From Harmothoe impar (taxonomy: Eukaryota > Annelida > Polychaeta > Phyllodocida > Polynoidae), in contig OX381710.1 of NCBI GenBank assembly GCA_947462335.1, forward strand, positions 2,294,001 through 2,358,000: 64,000 bases of DNA, read 5' to 3'. Positions 39,201 to 49,500 of the stretch are shown here, piece after piece; the stretch's first letter is position 1; each line of letters opens with the position of its first letter. The translations under genes were made by a program, and so were the position numbers. The notes under the pieces were generated by a model, which saw only the letters and a list, made by a program, of their open reading frames with translations, made no database searches and was not told where the DNA came from.

Positions 39201-39772
39201 TGTAACAAGATTGATATGAAAAAGGCCAAAAAAAGGTTGCATTGTTGCAAAGAAAAAAATGAATCACCGAAGCCACAATAATGTCTTATGCCATAAAAGA
39301 AATTGCATATCAAAGCTATACCTGAGGAACTAATAAATATTAGAAAATAATATTTTCTACATTTGTGGACATGAGTATGAACATTTTTGAAAAAAAAACA
39401 CATGAAAACTCATGATGCCTGTGAATACTTCTTGTTATTGATCTGTAAAGTTTAGGTCTACAGAGGATCCGACTACTTAATCCATATTTTCGTGAGAAAA
39501 TGATCTCCCTAGAAGATCGCCCACACATATAGTAATTGTGGGAGAAGGGGAATCTTCATAATTCAAGTTATTACCTGTTTATACGCTTTGTTATCTAGAT
39601 GAATGGATTTATGTCAAAAAGTGCAAAATCATACTAAACACCACAGGGCCCCTGTACTGAAACTCTGTATAATTAATAGAGATAGATGAAAAAATGAAGT
39701 GTAAATGGTTAACTTCTTTTGAGTGGGCTATATGACGTAGCCAATTGTATGGTTATACAAAGATTATAACCT

Positions 39773-40111
39773 TAGGCCACTCAAAAAAAGTAAAATGGTT
39801 TCTCATCACCATGTGGATCCTCCTTTTTTTTCTTGAAATGGATGATAAAATGGACAAATATTGGGATATTTGTTAACAATTTATAGATCATCGTACCATT
39901 AAAGCAGTGGAATAGAAATAACTTACTTCCTCCCTATTTCTAGAGATTAATGATTTATTCTTATCAACTAAAATGTGAATTTCGGGAGCCAAAAGCATAT
40001 ATCATAGATACTTTGGATTTTTGCTTGCAAGTAAAAAGGAGAATGAAAGCCTACCTCATCATATTTCTCAGTCCTTGGTGATGAGAAACCATTATCCCTC
40101 TGAGTGGCCTA
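39773..40111. mobile_element. Foldback MITE with TAGGCCACTCA ends
   Basis: It begins TAGGCCACTCA and ends TGAGTGGCCTA. The inner arms continue as AATGGTTTCTCATCACC and GGTGATGAGAAACCATT. No ORF. Confidence 0.7.
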
Positions 40112-40221
40112 ATATGTCCAATTTGTTAGGAACTTTGCAATCTGTTGACATGATCTTTTTAATATCTAACGTTTCCTGATTAACACAAGCAGTGGTATGA
40201 TGGGACTTTGGTGACAAGAGA

Positions 40222-40415
40222 TACTGTAAACATTAATATTTTTGTGATTTTCATGGAAATGAAAAATCTGCAAAAATATGTACAACGTAAAAATATATCC
40301 AATATAATCACAGTACTAAAATATACCAAAAATCCTGAATTTGAATACTCGCGAAATTGTACTTTTTGGCAAAATCGCGAAAAATATACACGCGAAAATA
40401 TCTATGTTTACAGTA
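40222..40415. mobile_element. MITE with TACTGTAAACAT ends
   Basis: The termini TACTGTAAACAT and ATGTTTACAGTA are inverted and enclose an AT-rich interior with TCGCGAAAA motifs. A degenerate relative lies near 55836-55990. Confidence 0.6.
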
Positions 40416-40572
40416 GTTAGGACTGTCTCATTTGTGATACACTTTGTAGTCTGCCAGATCCACTGACCAGAGGTGAGCAGAAGGTGAGTGAATAGCAGTC
40501 AACAGGAGGCGGAACACTGTAAGTATATGCAGTTTGTCAATGGTAAATAAATTAACTGAGGCTAGAGTTTTT

Positions 40573-40629
40573 GATTTTAAGCAACCAACATGTTTCGGGC
40601 TTTGCAGCCCTTCGTCAAGGTTAAAATTT
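40573..40629 (-). ncRNA. Hammerhead-ribozyme-like motif
   Basis: The minus strand reads TTGACGA, then AGGGC/GCCC as stem II, then GAAAC and ATGTTGG, the order of a minimal type I hammerhead. Outer sequences ATTTTAAcC and GGTTgcTTAAAAT pair as stem I. Such motifs are known in Penelope-like retroelements. The core position that should be C in CUGANGA appears as U, so this copy is probably inactive. No reverse transcriptase is visible nearby. Confidence 0.5.
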
Positions 40630-41375
40630 ATTTGATGTTTTGATGTTTTATATATACTTTACTAGAGCATTGAAGTGGCATATCCAATGGTCCCCATTGA
40701 ATACAATGTGGCCATATTTAATGCGTTCAGAAAAAAGTCATTTCCTCATTTAATGACTTCAAAAACAAAACAAAAAATGCAAATACCAACTACATTGATA
40801 CCTCTCTGACATATTTCATTTGTGGGGGCTTTCTGGGAAACAATCTGGGCATCAATTTGTTTATGTATGTAGATTTTCTGATTTGAATTATTCACAGATA
40901 CCGCAAATTACATAGATATAAAGAATTTCAAATATTACATGCTGTATATATGTAAAAATCCATGGACCATGATGAAAAATGACCACTCAACCACTAGGTG
41001 AGGACTTTGTGAAACAACCAGTGATTCTCGTGCGAGTTGCTTCTACAATACATCAGATTATGTCCATAATAGTTGGGGAGCCAGTCTGGGAGCCTGGGAA
41101 AGAGCTGACATGGGAACCAATACTTGATATGGAAGTTGAACTAGGCTACTTTGAGGGTGCTGAATCCATTTCTGTCATTTATGGAGCTGTATCTAGATCG
41201 GAAAAAGGTCAAAATGAAGGTCAAAGTCAGTCTATGGAGTGAGAGAAGTACTAGTCAGGGTCCTTGTGTAGTTCTGTGGGATTTTTGTAGGGAAATTGTA
41301 AACTATAAATTTCTGGAAAGGTTATAACTCCCCAAATCCAAAGATCACAGTTACCAAAATTATGTGGCTTTTTTT

Positions 41376-41546
41376 GTTACCATGGCAACTGTTTTCCTTG
41401 GTAACCCATAAAATGCACAAAAACACCCAGAATGACTGCATAAACTTGTCAAATGAAATTACAAATTACTCCTACCCCCAAAATCATGCCCAAGGATTCC
41501 ATTACTCTGATTAGTTTTGTTCTCCAAACCATGGTTGCCTAGCAAC
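41376..41546. promoter_or_regulatory. Two RFX X-box-like palindromes
   Basis: GTTACCATGGCAAC at 41376-41389 and GTTGCCTAGCAAC at 41534-41546 match the palindromic consensus bound by RFX factors. They sit in non-coding repeat-like DNA, and related sites occur at 44717 and 44855. Use as enhancers is not shown. Confidence 0.4.
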
Positions 41547-42089
41547 CGCCTATTCAACAGGTGTATTACATCATTATTCAGCATTGCTGCTCATGGAAAC
41601 TCCAATATACTGAGTTTGGAGAATTCAATGGAACCATTGTGTGCTTCTAGATAACAATAGGTGCCTAGTTGCTGCCCTGGCTGCCTTGGTACCTGCCACC
41701 CCATTTTACTGTTAGTGAGTGCGGTATCTGCCCCATGAAAAACAGCAGGACCCTATGTACGGGCCCTCTCCAACATGGCTTCATCATAAGCAACAAGCGC
41801 AGAAATATCATGAATATTGGTCTTGGCCATCTCAGATACATAATTCATATGATCAACAAGACCCCTGACATCTTCCCCCAACAACAACAATTTCCTCAAC
41901 AAACAATTCTGGAAATGCTTTTCCTATCACACATGGGAACATATCTCCTGTTGTCAAACCTACTTATGTCATCATCAGTGGTCTTGGTGTTGTTGCTGTT
42001 GTTGTTGGAACACCCACCACAGTCAGCTTGGTGACTCCATTGCTCATGCTGTTGCACATTGTGTTTTGTTGTTGTCGTTCATCCTGAGA

Positions 42090-42851
42090 TCAGTATCCAG
42101 GCCCCTGTTCCCATTGGGACTGCTGCTGGTAAGGACTCACACCAGGGGGAGGGATGTTAGTTTGGCTAAACCTCACACCCTGATGAAGCCCAGGGGGGCC
42201 ACGATGAAGCACCGAATCCCCTTGCTGAAACGCCGAACCTCTAAGATGAAGCGACGATGTACGATCAGCTGATCCACTACCACTGCTATGAGTGAAAGTA
42301 GGGCACCTCCCAAAATGACTCTTTCCAGCATTATTGTGCCTTACTGGCACTTCACACTCCCCAGCGAGCACATATAGGTGTTCCCCTACCTTTATTTGGC
42401 AAGTAGGGGGTCTGATGGGCGAGTTATTTGCCAGAAACTGCATATTTGACGAGTGTGAGTCGCCAGCCAGCCCCTTACCGGAACCCGCCACGTTCACATT
42501 CGATACTGGCGCTTTAGAACCACCCTTCGCTGGTACCACTTGTGCTGGCCCCCGCTCGCCAGGAACAAGTCCAGCAATCTCTGTTGCTTTTAAACTGGTC
42601 ATCGTACCGGATACATTTTCTTCAATTATGTCACTTTTAGGCTGTTTTGTCGCCCCTCCTTCACGTTGTTGCACAAAAAGGTCATTTTCTACCTGTATCT
42701 GCTGTGTACAAGCATCGATAGGCAAGTTGAGAGCTGTAATCACCCTTTCAAAAGGTGCGCCATCCTCGGTATTGATGGCACCATCTTCTGTCGGCGCCTT
42801 GCTCAACTGTACACCGATGGCTTCCAACACCGCGGCGTACTCCCTCTCCAT
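42090..42851 (-). CDS. Unidentified ORF, possibly transposon-derived
   Basis: An ATG-started frame of 253 residues. The N-terminus (MEREYAAVLEAIGVQLSKAP) is helical and the remainder is low-complexity, rich in G, S, P and Q (GVSPYQQQSQWEQGPGY at the end). No domain is recognised. It lies downstream of a promoter-like array (42990-43310), which favours a real transposon gene, for example the start of a retroelement ORF1/gag, but no polymerase follows. Confidence 0.4.
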   Translation of the reverse strand: MEREYAAVLEAIGVQLSKAPTEDGAINTEDGAPFERVITALNLPIDACTQQIQVENDLFVQQREGGATKQPKSDIIEENVSGTMTSLKATEIAGLVPGERGPAQVVPAKGGSKAPVSNVNVAGSGKGLAGDSHSSNMQFLANNSPIRPPTCQIKVGEHLYVLAGECEVPVRHNNAGKSHFGRCPTFTHSSGSGSADRTSSLHLRGSAFQQGDSVLHRGPPGLHQGVRFSQTNIPPPGVSPYQQQSQWEQGPGY

Positions 42852-42984
42852 ACTGTCGTTCTAAAGATCAAGATCGCGTAAGCGTGCTTCTAGGGTAAGT
42901 AGCTCACCCGTCCCCACCAGTAATCCACGAGTAGTATTGTTTGTATCGGAACGGGACTATGGTTAAGTACTGTTTATTACTCAT

Positions 42985-43310
42985 TGGACTTGCAGCCAAT
43001 CAGAGGCCTCCATTTGACTGGAAGTGATGTCACATGCCCATATAAGGGCATACTGGAAGTGACGTCACGTGACCTTGACCTACTTAGAGGTCAAGGTCAT
43101 GACCCCAGCCAATCAGGGGCCTCCATTTGACTGAAAGGGACACCCTCATTTGCATAATGGGTCACTTCTGGTGGACCAGCCAATCAGAGGCCTCCATTTG
43201 ACCGGAAGTGACCCCCTCATTTGCATAATAGACCACACCCCCGTGACCGGAAGTGACCTACTTAAGATGACCCGAAGTGACGTCACATGACCTACTTAGG
43301 GGGGGATAAG
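42985..43310. promoter_or_regulatory. Array of CCAAT, CRE, octamer and ETS-like sites
   Basis: Three imperfect units contain AGCCAATCAG followed by GGCCTCCATTTGAC (near 42996, 43108 and 43178). Between them are TGACGTCA CRE sites in GGAAGTGACGTCAC (near 43058 and 43273) and CTCATTTGCATAAT octamer sites (near 43146 and 43216). The module GAAGTGACGTCACATGACC with ACCTACTTA also occurs inverted at 39007-39100. It lies upstream of the minus-strand ORF ending at 42851. Confidence 0.55.
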
Positions 43311-44610
43311 CGATGAGAGGAAGTGACAGAAGTAACCCAATTTTTTTTTAAATGTGGTCACGAGACTGGAAGTGACCACCTAGTTAACATGTCTGCAGGA
43401 TGATCACCTGCTTTTTGCTGTATGAGGTTTTTTGTATACGCTCTCGTTGAACAAGTTAATCTCCTAATGACACTTGATCCTCTTATAGATGTAACACACC
43501 TCCGGATCAAAAACAAGATTTGAATCCAGGGTGGAAGGCAGGAAGGACCCTCCAGCTGGAAACAGGATTAGCTAGCTCACTCTCTCTTAAGCAGCTTATC
43601 TCCAGAGGTGTGTATAAGGGGGGGAAGAAAAAGAATGTCATTCATTCACACTTTCTCTACAACCCTCACCATTAGTAGTATGATAATAATAATAATATGT
43701 ATCGGAGTCTGAATGTACACATCAGACATGTCAGAGGAGGATCTTTTTGATTTTTTTAGTAGTTAATTAACTGGGGGAGAAGAAGAGGGGGTGCATAGGG
43801 GGAGGGGGAGGGGAGGGGAGGGGGAGGGGGGCCCTTTTGGGGTGGGGGGAGGGCAGAGGGGGAGGGGGGCACTTTGGGGGGGGGGCACTTTGGGGGGGCT
43901 CTCTTAGGGTGCTAGTAGTGAAGGGGAAAAAAAAGAACTTTACTTAATTAAGAGACTTGCCTCCTCTTCGGAGGCGAGTCTCTTAATTCTTTTTTCTGTT
44001 TAGAAAACAGAACAATTTTCATTTTTTATTTTTTATTTTGATTTTAAACCTCAGATGAAGGTCAAGCAAGGGTTGTAAACCCCTTTTGCAATGCTTGATT
44101 TGTGATCATCTATGTGTTCTATACTCAGTATTATTCCATAACTCCTTATCAGAATTTGATCATTGAAGACCTGTACTGTATCGGTTGATAGTGATTGTTC
44201 TCTGTGCAGTCTGACACACAAACTGCCTGACTATTGAATACAACAGTCTGTTATTCTGCTGCATCGGGTCCATGATACTCTAAGAGTCTCTAAACCTATT
44301 TATTTCCAGGTCATGATTTCTATCCCTAGATTTTTGCCAAAATCATGAATTGCACTTCATATTGTTACACTATTTGACTAGTGGTAATTGTAAACAGTAA
44401 ACTGGTATTGTTTGAAACAGATATTTTTTTTGCCGCGTAAAAAAATGACTCATGCATTTTTACACGTGGCAACAACCACAATTCTTGCATTTGAAGGAAC
44501 ATAATGTCTACATAGTTGCTATGTTTGAAGGGGACCAATATAAGACACCAAATAAGCAGGGAAGGATGGGTTATCAAGGGGAAAGGATGATATCACTTCA
44601 AATATGGCAG
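43311..44610. other. G-rich tract, strong hairpin and AT-rich sequence
   Basis: Bases 43770-43910 are almost all G in runs of four or more, a candidate G-quadruplex region. A 19-base stem hairpin at 43946-43988 follows. No gene is seen through 44610. Confidence 0.55.
43946..43988. repeat. Strong hairpin
   Basis: AATTAAGAGACTTGCCTCC pairs with GGAGGCGAGTCTCTTAATT around a five-base loop TCTTC; the only imperfection is one G-T pair. A second small hairpin (TCTGTTTAGAAAACAGA) follows at about 43994. Confidence 0.85.
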
Positions 44611-44613
44611 CTC

Positions 44614-44905
44614 CTATGAATTCCTTGGGTCAATCTTAGAGGGGTAGATATGATTATAATCAATATCAGGGCCATGGAAATTTGTTTTGCTAGGCAGATA
44701 AACAATTAGAATAGATGTTGCTAGGCAACCTGCTGTATTAGTAACAAACAAAGAAAACCCTTGAATTCCTTGGGTCCATATTAGGGGAGGGTATAATCAA
44801 CCTCAGAACCATTGAAATATGTTTTGTCTAAGCAGATAAACAATTAGAATAGCTGTTGCTAGGCAACCAGCTGTCTTAGCAAAAAAATATTAAGACTTTT
44901 GGATT
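44614..44905. repeat. Two-copy tandem repeat of about 147 bases with RFX X-boxes
   Basis: Two diverged direct copies start GAATTCCTTGGGTC (or similar) and contain CAGATAAACAATTAGAATAG followed by GTTGCTAGGCAAC (44717-44729 and 44855-44867), a perfect X-box palindrome. A third partial copy may begin at about 44900 (GGATTCCTTGG). Confidence 0.75.
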
Positions 44906-46120
44906 CCTTGGCTTAAAAGGTTGATTAATATTAATGTTATCATCATATACATAAATTTGTGTTGTGACACCTTAAAACAAAATGGCGGCACCCCTTAAAA
45001 CAAAATGGCTGCACCCGTACTGACTTCCTGTCAAGTGAAAACAATATAATGCCTCAACCTGGTAGTTCGCAGGCCCACCACCAGGGCCTTTCAGCCTTAA
45101 AAAAATAGATATTGTGGAACTATGTGGATGTGATTGTATTTGGCACATGTGCATCATACAGCGTAAACCTAATGACATTATCAGCTGTTTATGTTGTCAA
45201 GAAATACGGCTGAATGTTATTCCTTCAACATTGCATATTCTAATCATTTCAAGCAACAAATAACATGTCATTGATATCCAGTAAATAATCGGTAGGTTGC
45301 TGAAAACTAAAATATTGTCTATTGTATGGTAGTTTTATTTTTTCAATGGATGTTTAACAACTCTGTATGGTGTGGTATATGGATAAACAAGATGAAAGGC
45401 AATGATGTTTCAGTTTATTATTTCTGAAAGAATGTCAATAATAAACCCTCTAAGGACCAATAATGGATACAGTACCATCGCAATAAAGCTCTGGTTTCAA
45501 AAGAGCGCCTGTCTTGCATGAGCATCTGGGGCATAGGGGTCTTGAAATATTGCTTAGGCACTGAAATAGGATCTGACAAAGCGCCTGTTTTGGGAGTAAA
45601 GGCCCTGCCAAGTTGAAAAGTGCCCTGGTACTAAATCATGAAGGTACAGTAATACATAGACTAGGGCCATGGCAAAAGGGCCTTCTTTGGTCCTTCCTTC
45701 TGAGGTGAAACTAGGGCCATATCCCACAAGCCGCGGCTCTCCATGGGCATTTGCCTTTATTTCATGCCATTTTCAATTTAAATTGTTATTATTTAGACTA
45801 TTAAGAACAAAACAAATTACTCATCTGATGACCTCCGCGGCCAGTTGATATGACTGTATTGTATCCTACGCTGTAAAAAGCTCATTGCCATTTTTGCAGG
45901 TATACGGTAGATTCTACTGTAGCTCTACAGTTTATTGAAGGTAAAAAGTAGAATCTATTGTAAATCTTTGGTAGATTCTACTGTAAATCAATTCTATGGT
46001 TGATATTCTGCAGTAGTTCTGCAGCAGATTCTTCTGTGTACCTACACTAACTATTTACAGTGAATGGGAGCAATGTGACATGGGATTTCTACTACTTAAG
46101 CATATTTATTGACTGCTATA
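44906..46120. other. Intergenic, repeat remnants
   Basis: A TACAGC-type MITE relative lies at about 45868-46068, with motifs such as GGTAGATTCTACTGTA. No gene is seen. Confidence 0.45.
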
Positions 46121-46123
46121 TCA

Positions 46124-46305
46124 GGCGTGAAATACATAGACAGAGCTGCACGTTAAAGTGACTGAGGCAGTGGTTATTTCATGAGGGGTGCCAGTCCCGT
46201 ATTGCAAGCTAGCCGCAGGCCTAGTGCCATGCCGGACTGGCACCCCAAGTGAAATAACCATTGACAAAGGCACTTTTAGGTGACGCTCTGTGTTTATTTC
46301 AGGGT
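46124..46305. mobile_element. Foldback element
   Basis: Inner arms GGTTATTTCATGAGGGGTGC (from 46172) and the matching reverse complement ending AAATAACC (to 46260) enclose about 34 bases. Weaker outer arms extend the symmetry to 46124 and 46305. A separate hairpin with stem ACAGCGTGCAATA lies at 46448-46485. Confidence 0.7.
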
Positions 46306-46549
46306 ATTTCAATGTAAATGGATTTATAGTCTATATTTGTTTACTTCCACGATGTCTGTTTACTTCCGTGGTGTTTGTTTACTTCCATCAGCCGCTATTT
46401 TGAATTCCGCACAGGTCACGTGACCCTCAGGAGCGTGAAATACTGCTACAGCGTGCAATACGGCCTAGGGTTATTGCACGCTGTCCCAAGAAACGGCCTT
46501 CTCATTGCTTTAACCTTGTTGTCCCGCATTCACCATGAAATAAAACCAG

Positions 46550-49500
46550 TTATACACATTCCCCATTGAGTGGCATCCAGCCCCAGTTACACTCGTTCTC
46601 ACACTGCGTGTCCTGGTAACAGTCTCCTGAGGTGCGGGGAGGTTTACAGTTCCCGTCCGTCCAGCCGACGTTCCCCTTATCACACTGCAGCCCGTAGCAG
46701 CACTGGGCGTTCTTCTGACACTTCTGGTCCTCCTTCACACACTGCACACACTCTCCATCCTGTAAGGGGAAGACATGGGTATGATTACTGTGAAAGTACT
46801 TTTTTTCACTGGCTTCACTTATCGCAGATGAGTGAAAAATTGGTAATTTGGCAGGTATTTCATACTTAACCCTTTAAGGCCCGCTGCTGCCTCTGGGCAG
46901 CATCTAAAATAACCTTGAAAAACTGCTGCTGCCATAGGGAAGCAATAGTGCTGCCCTATGGCAGCAATACCACTACATTTGAGCTCCTGCTATGAGACAA
47001 AGAATGAGAATTTTTGAATCAATCCAAAAATATTTAATATGAGTACCATGTCCCCTTGTAAGAACAGTGTAAATTATGTCTCCGATACAATTTAGTTTAC
47101 TCCTAAGCCACTATCCCAGGGAGCACATACTTGCAAAATTGCATATTCCCATGGCATATTCCCATGGCATGGCTGAGCTACTTGGAGATTTATTTTTTGA
47201 TATATTGGCTCTTCAGAGAAATTGTACTGACTGTTATGACATGATCATTTTATATTTCCATCGAGACTTACAAAAGAAAGGGGTCTTGATGGAAGAACGG
47301 TTATGCGCCGAATCAATGTAATTACTCATGTAATTAATTTACCTAAATAAACACATTAAAAAAAAAATAGGGCCGGTGGTTAAGGCCCAAATTGCATTTT
47401 TCAAGACCAGCAGTTAAAGGGTTAAGCATATAAAAATTCTGTCCCTGAAAATCGAGAAAATATATACCCAGCAAATAAAGTACTTTCCCAGTAGGTCATT
47501 ATCTATCAGGTCGGGGGGGGGGGGCTGAGGAGGGAAAGGTATTTAATGAAAATGCCAATGAGCTACTCAAGTCCAAAGGAGGGGATGGCAGATGGTTAGG
47601 GAGTGGTTGCTTTCTGTCAACTCAGAGGGGGAGGGGGCACACACCGTACACACTCTTCACTCTGTAAGCAGGTAGGGGACGGGAACAGGTTGTTGGTACG
47701 CACTACTACCTTGGTATAGTCTATTTAAGCGGACCATACCAATATTCTGGTACTGTGCATGGTTCTGGGGCGTACCATTTATTTGGTACATTTTGTGTGA
47801 CCATTAGACCATGAACACCTAGCTATGCTATGTTACTGACCCCCATGGATAGGTCTGCAGTACCTGATCTCTAATCATAGAACAATGGGGCTTACTTATA
47901 CCAACACTGAGGGCATGAGTTTGGAGAGGTAATCCCACTTTTTCAAATGTTTTTCCCTATTTACTACCTTACCATTGCATTAGGAGATAAAACCAAAACG
48001 TAGAGTGACAGATCAGTGTCTAAGTTACTACCCTGTATATTTATTTATATCCACAAGTCTAACAGAAAATTCGGAAATGGATTCTTCTGGTTGTCTAGAA
48101 GAGCATTTTATGAATGTGTCGTGCTAAAGTCATGATATCTGAATAAATGTTAATGATTATAATTTGAAAATCGACTAGTGTATAGCCTGAAATGTTTTCT
48201 TTCCATTGGTACCAAACATGCTATGAAGTATATTGGGACCATGAGGAAAATAGTATTTAAATGCATAGATACACTAATGCTACTGGGTAGGCCATTATAC
48301 TGGTACGCCCTAGATAGTAAGTACAAGTACAGCTCATTTAGTGCGTACTAGAATAGTGGTTCTGTCCTCGACCTTGTAAGGGATTGGTAATTTTTTTAGC
48401 ATCATAGGGGGTTGGTGGATTGGGGGGCATTGAAAAAATATGGACCAGAAAAATTTGGGCCCTTCTGGACAGGGGACCAACAAAATTGCACCTCTCTTGA
48501 GGTGAAAAAGTCTGACCTTTACTTTAGCTCAATGGCGTCGGCCGTGCTCAATTTCGACTGGCCTGAGGGGGGAACCTTAAAAAGAGTTTCGACCTCTCCA
48601 AAGGGGGGGGAACAAAAAAGTTTTGACTTGCTCACACAGAAATCCACCGACCCCCACTCCCTAAGGGGCAGACATGGACACACATTAGGCAAAGAATCAG
48701 CCTTAATTAGGGAATTCAATACATTTGACGGACCAATTCTTACCCATAAAACATCCTTGAATTGTAGGGTAAGGCAAAGGAAAATGGCTTAGACATTTTA
48801 GTAAACTGCCCAACTCAATTGAAATGACAAGTATTCAAAATGTCTTGTATAAGCACAGAAAGTTGGCAGCATCCGGGTGCGTCAACTCACCGGCATAGAA
48901 ACCCATTTGTGGACAGCATAATGATTTATTGAATGAAGTCATTGTGTCGTTTGACATGATATCAAGAGTAACGCCTTGTACTTTGATAATTTTTAAAAAC
49001 TGTAAAAATATTGTGTGAGAATTTGAATGTCAAGAACCAAACCCAACCTTTAACAGGCTGAACCCGTCCACCCAGTAGCAGTGGTCATTGCCGCAGCACT
49101 TAGGTAGGGTGCGGCACGCGTCCCCGCGGGCCTTACAGTCATCCCGCTTATCCAGGCCACGCAGTCTGCAATGTGATATCATGAAGGCTCAAACCGCTAT
49201 AACTTGACCAAGAATATCATATACGATTGCTTTTTTCCAGCATACAAGCCGAGGACAAAGCACACAAACACCTGCTACCTAGTACCCACACCCACCACCG
49301 GTGGCGCTGCACCACCCTATTGTATATAAGGGGTACACGCTACTAGCCAGTCAGAGAGAACTGGGTAGGGTACTAGGTGCATACCATCATAGACCTATTG
49401 TACAATAAACCCAAACTACACACCTAATCGCTGATTGTAGTGTTACTTACTTTTGTGCATATCAAATCTCAGATATTAGTCCAATGCTAATTGACGATGG

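Larger units (their letters stand above)
39201..40572. other. Repeat-rich stretch right of the Polinton
   Basis: Two MITEs (39773-40111 and 40222-40415) are described separately. The rest is AT-rich with no gene. Confidence 0.45.

Noticed and set aside
43960..44010. Bacterial-type intrinsic terminator (hairpin followed by T run)
   Set aside because: The genome is eukaryotic; the hairpin is more likely a repeat end or structural element.
48412..48792. A 126-residue plus-strand ORF
   Set aside because: Most of it lies in a G-rich MITE, and the translation has no protein-like features beyond composition.
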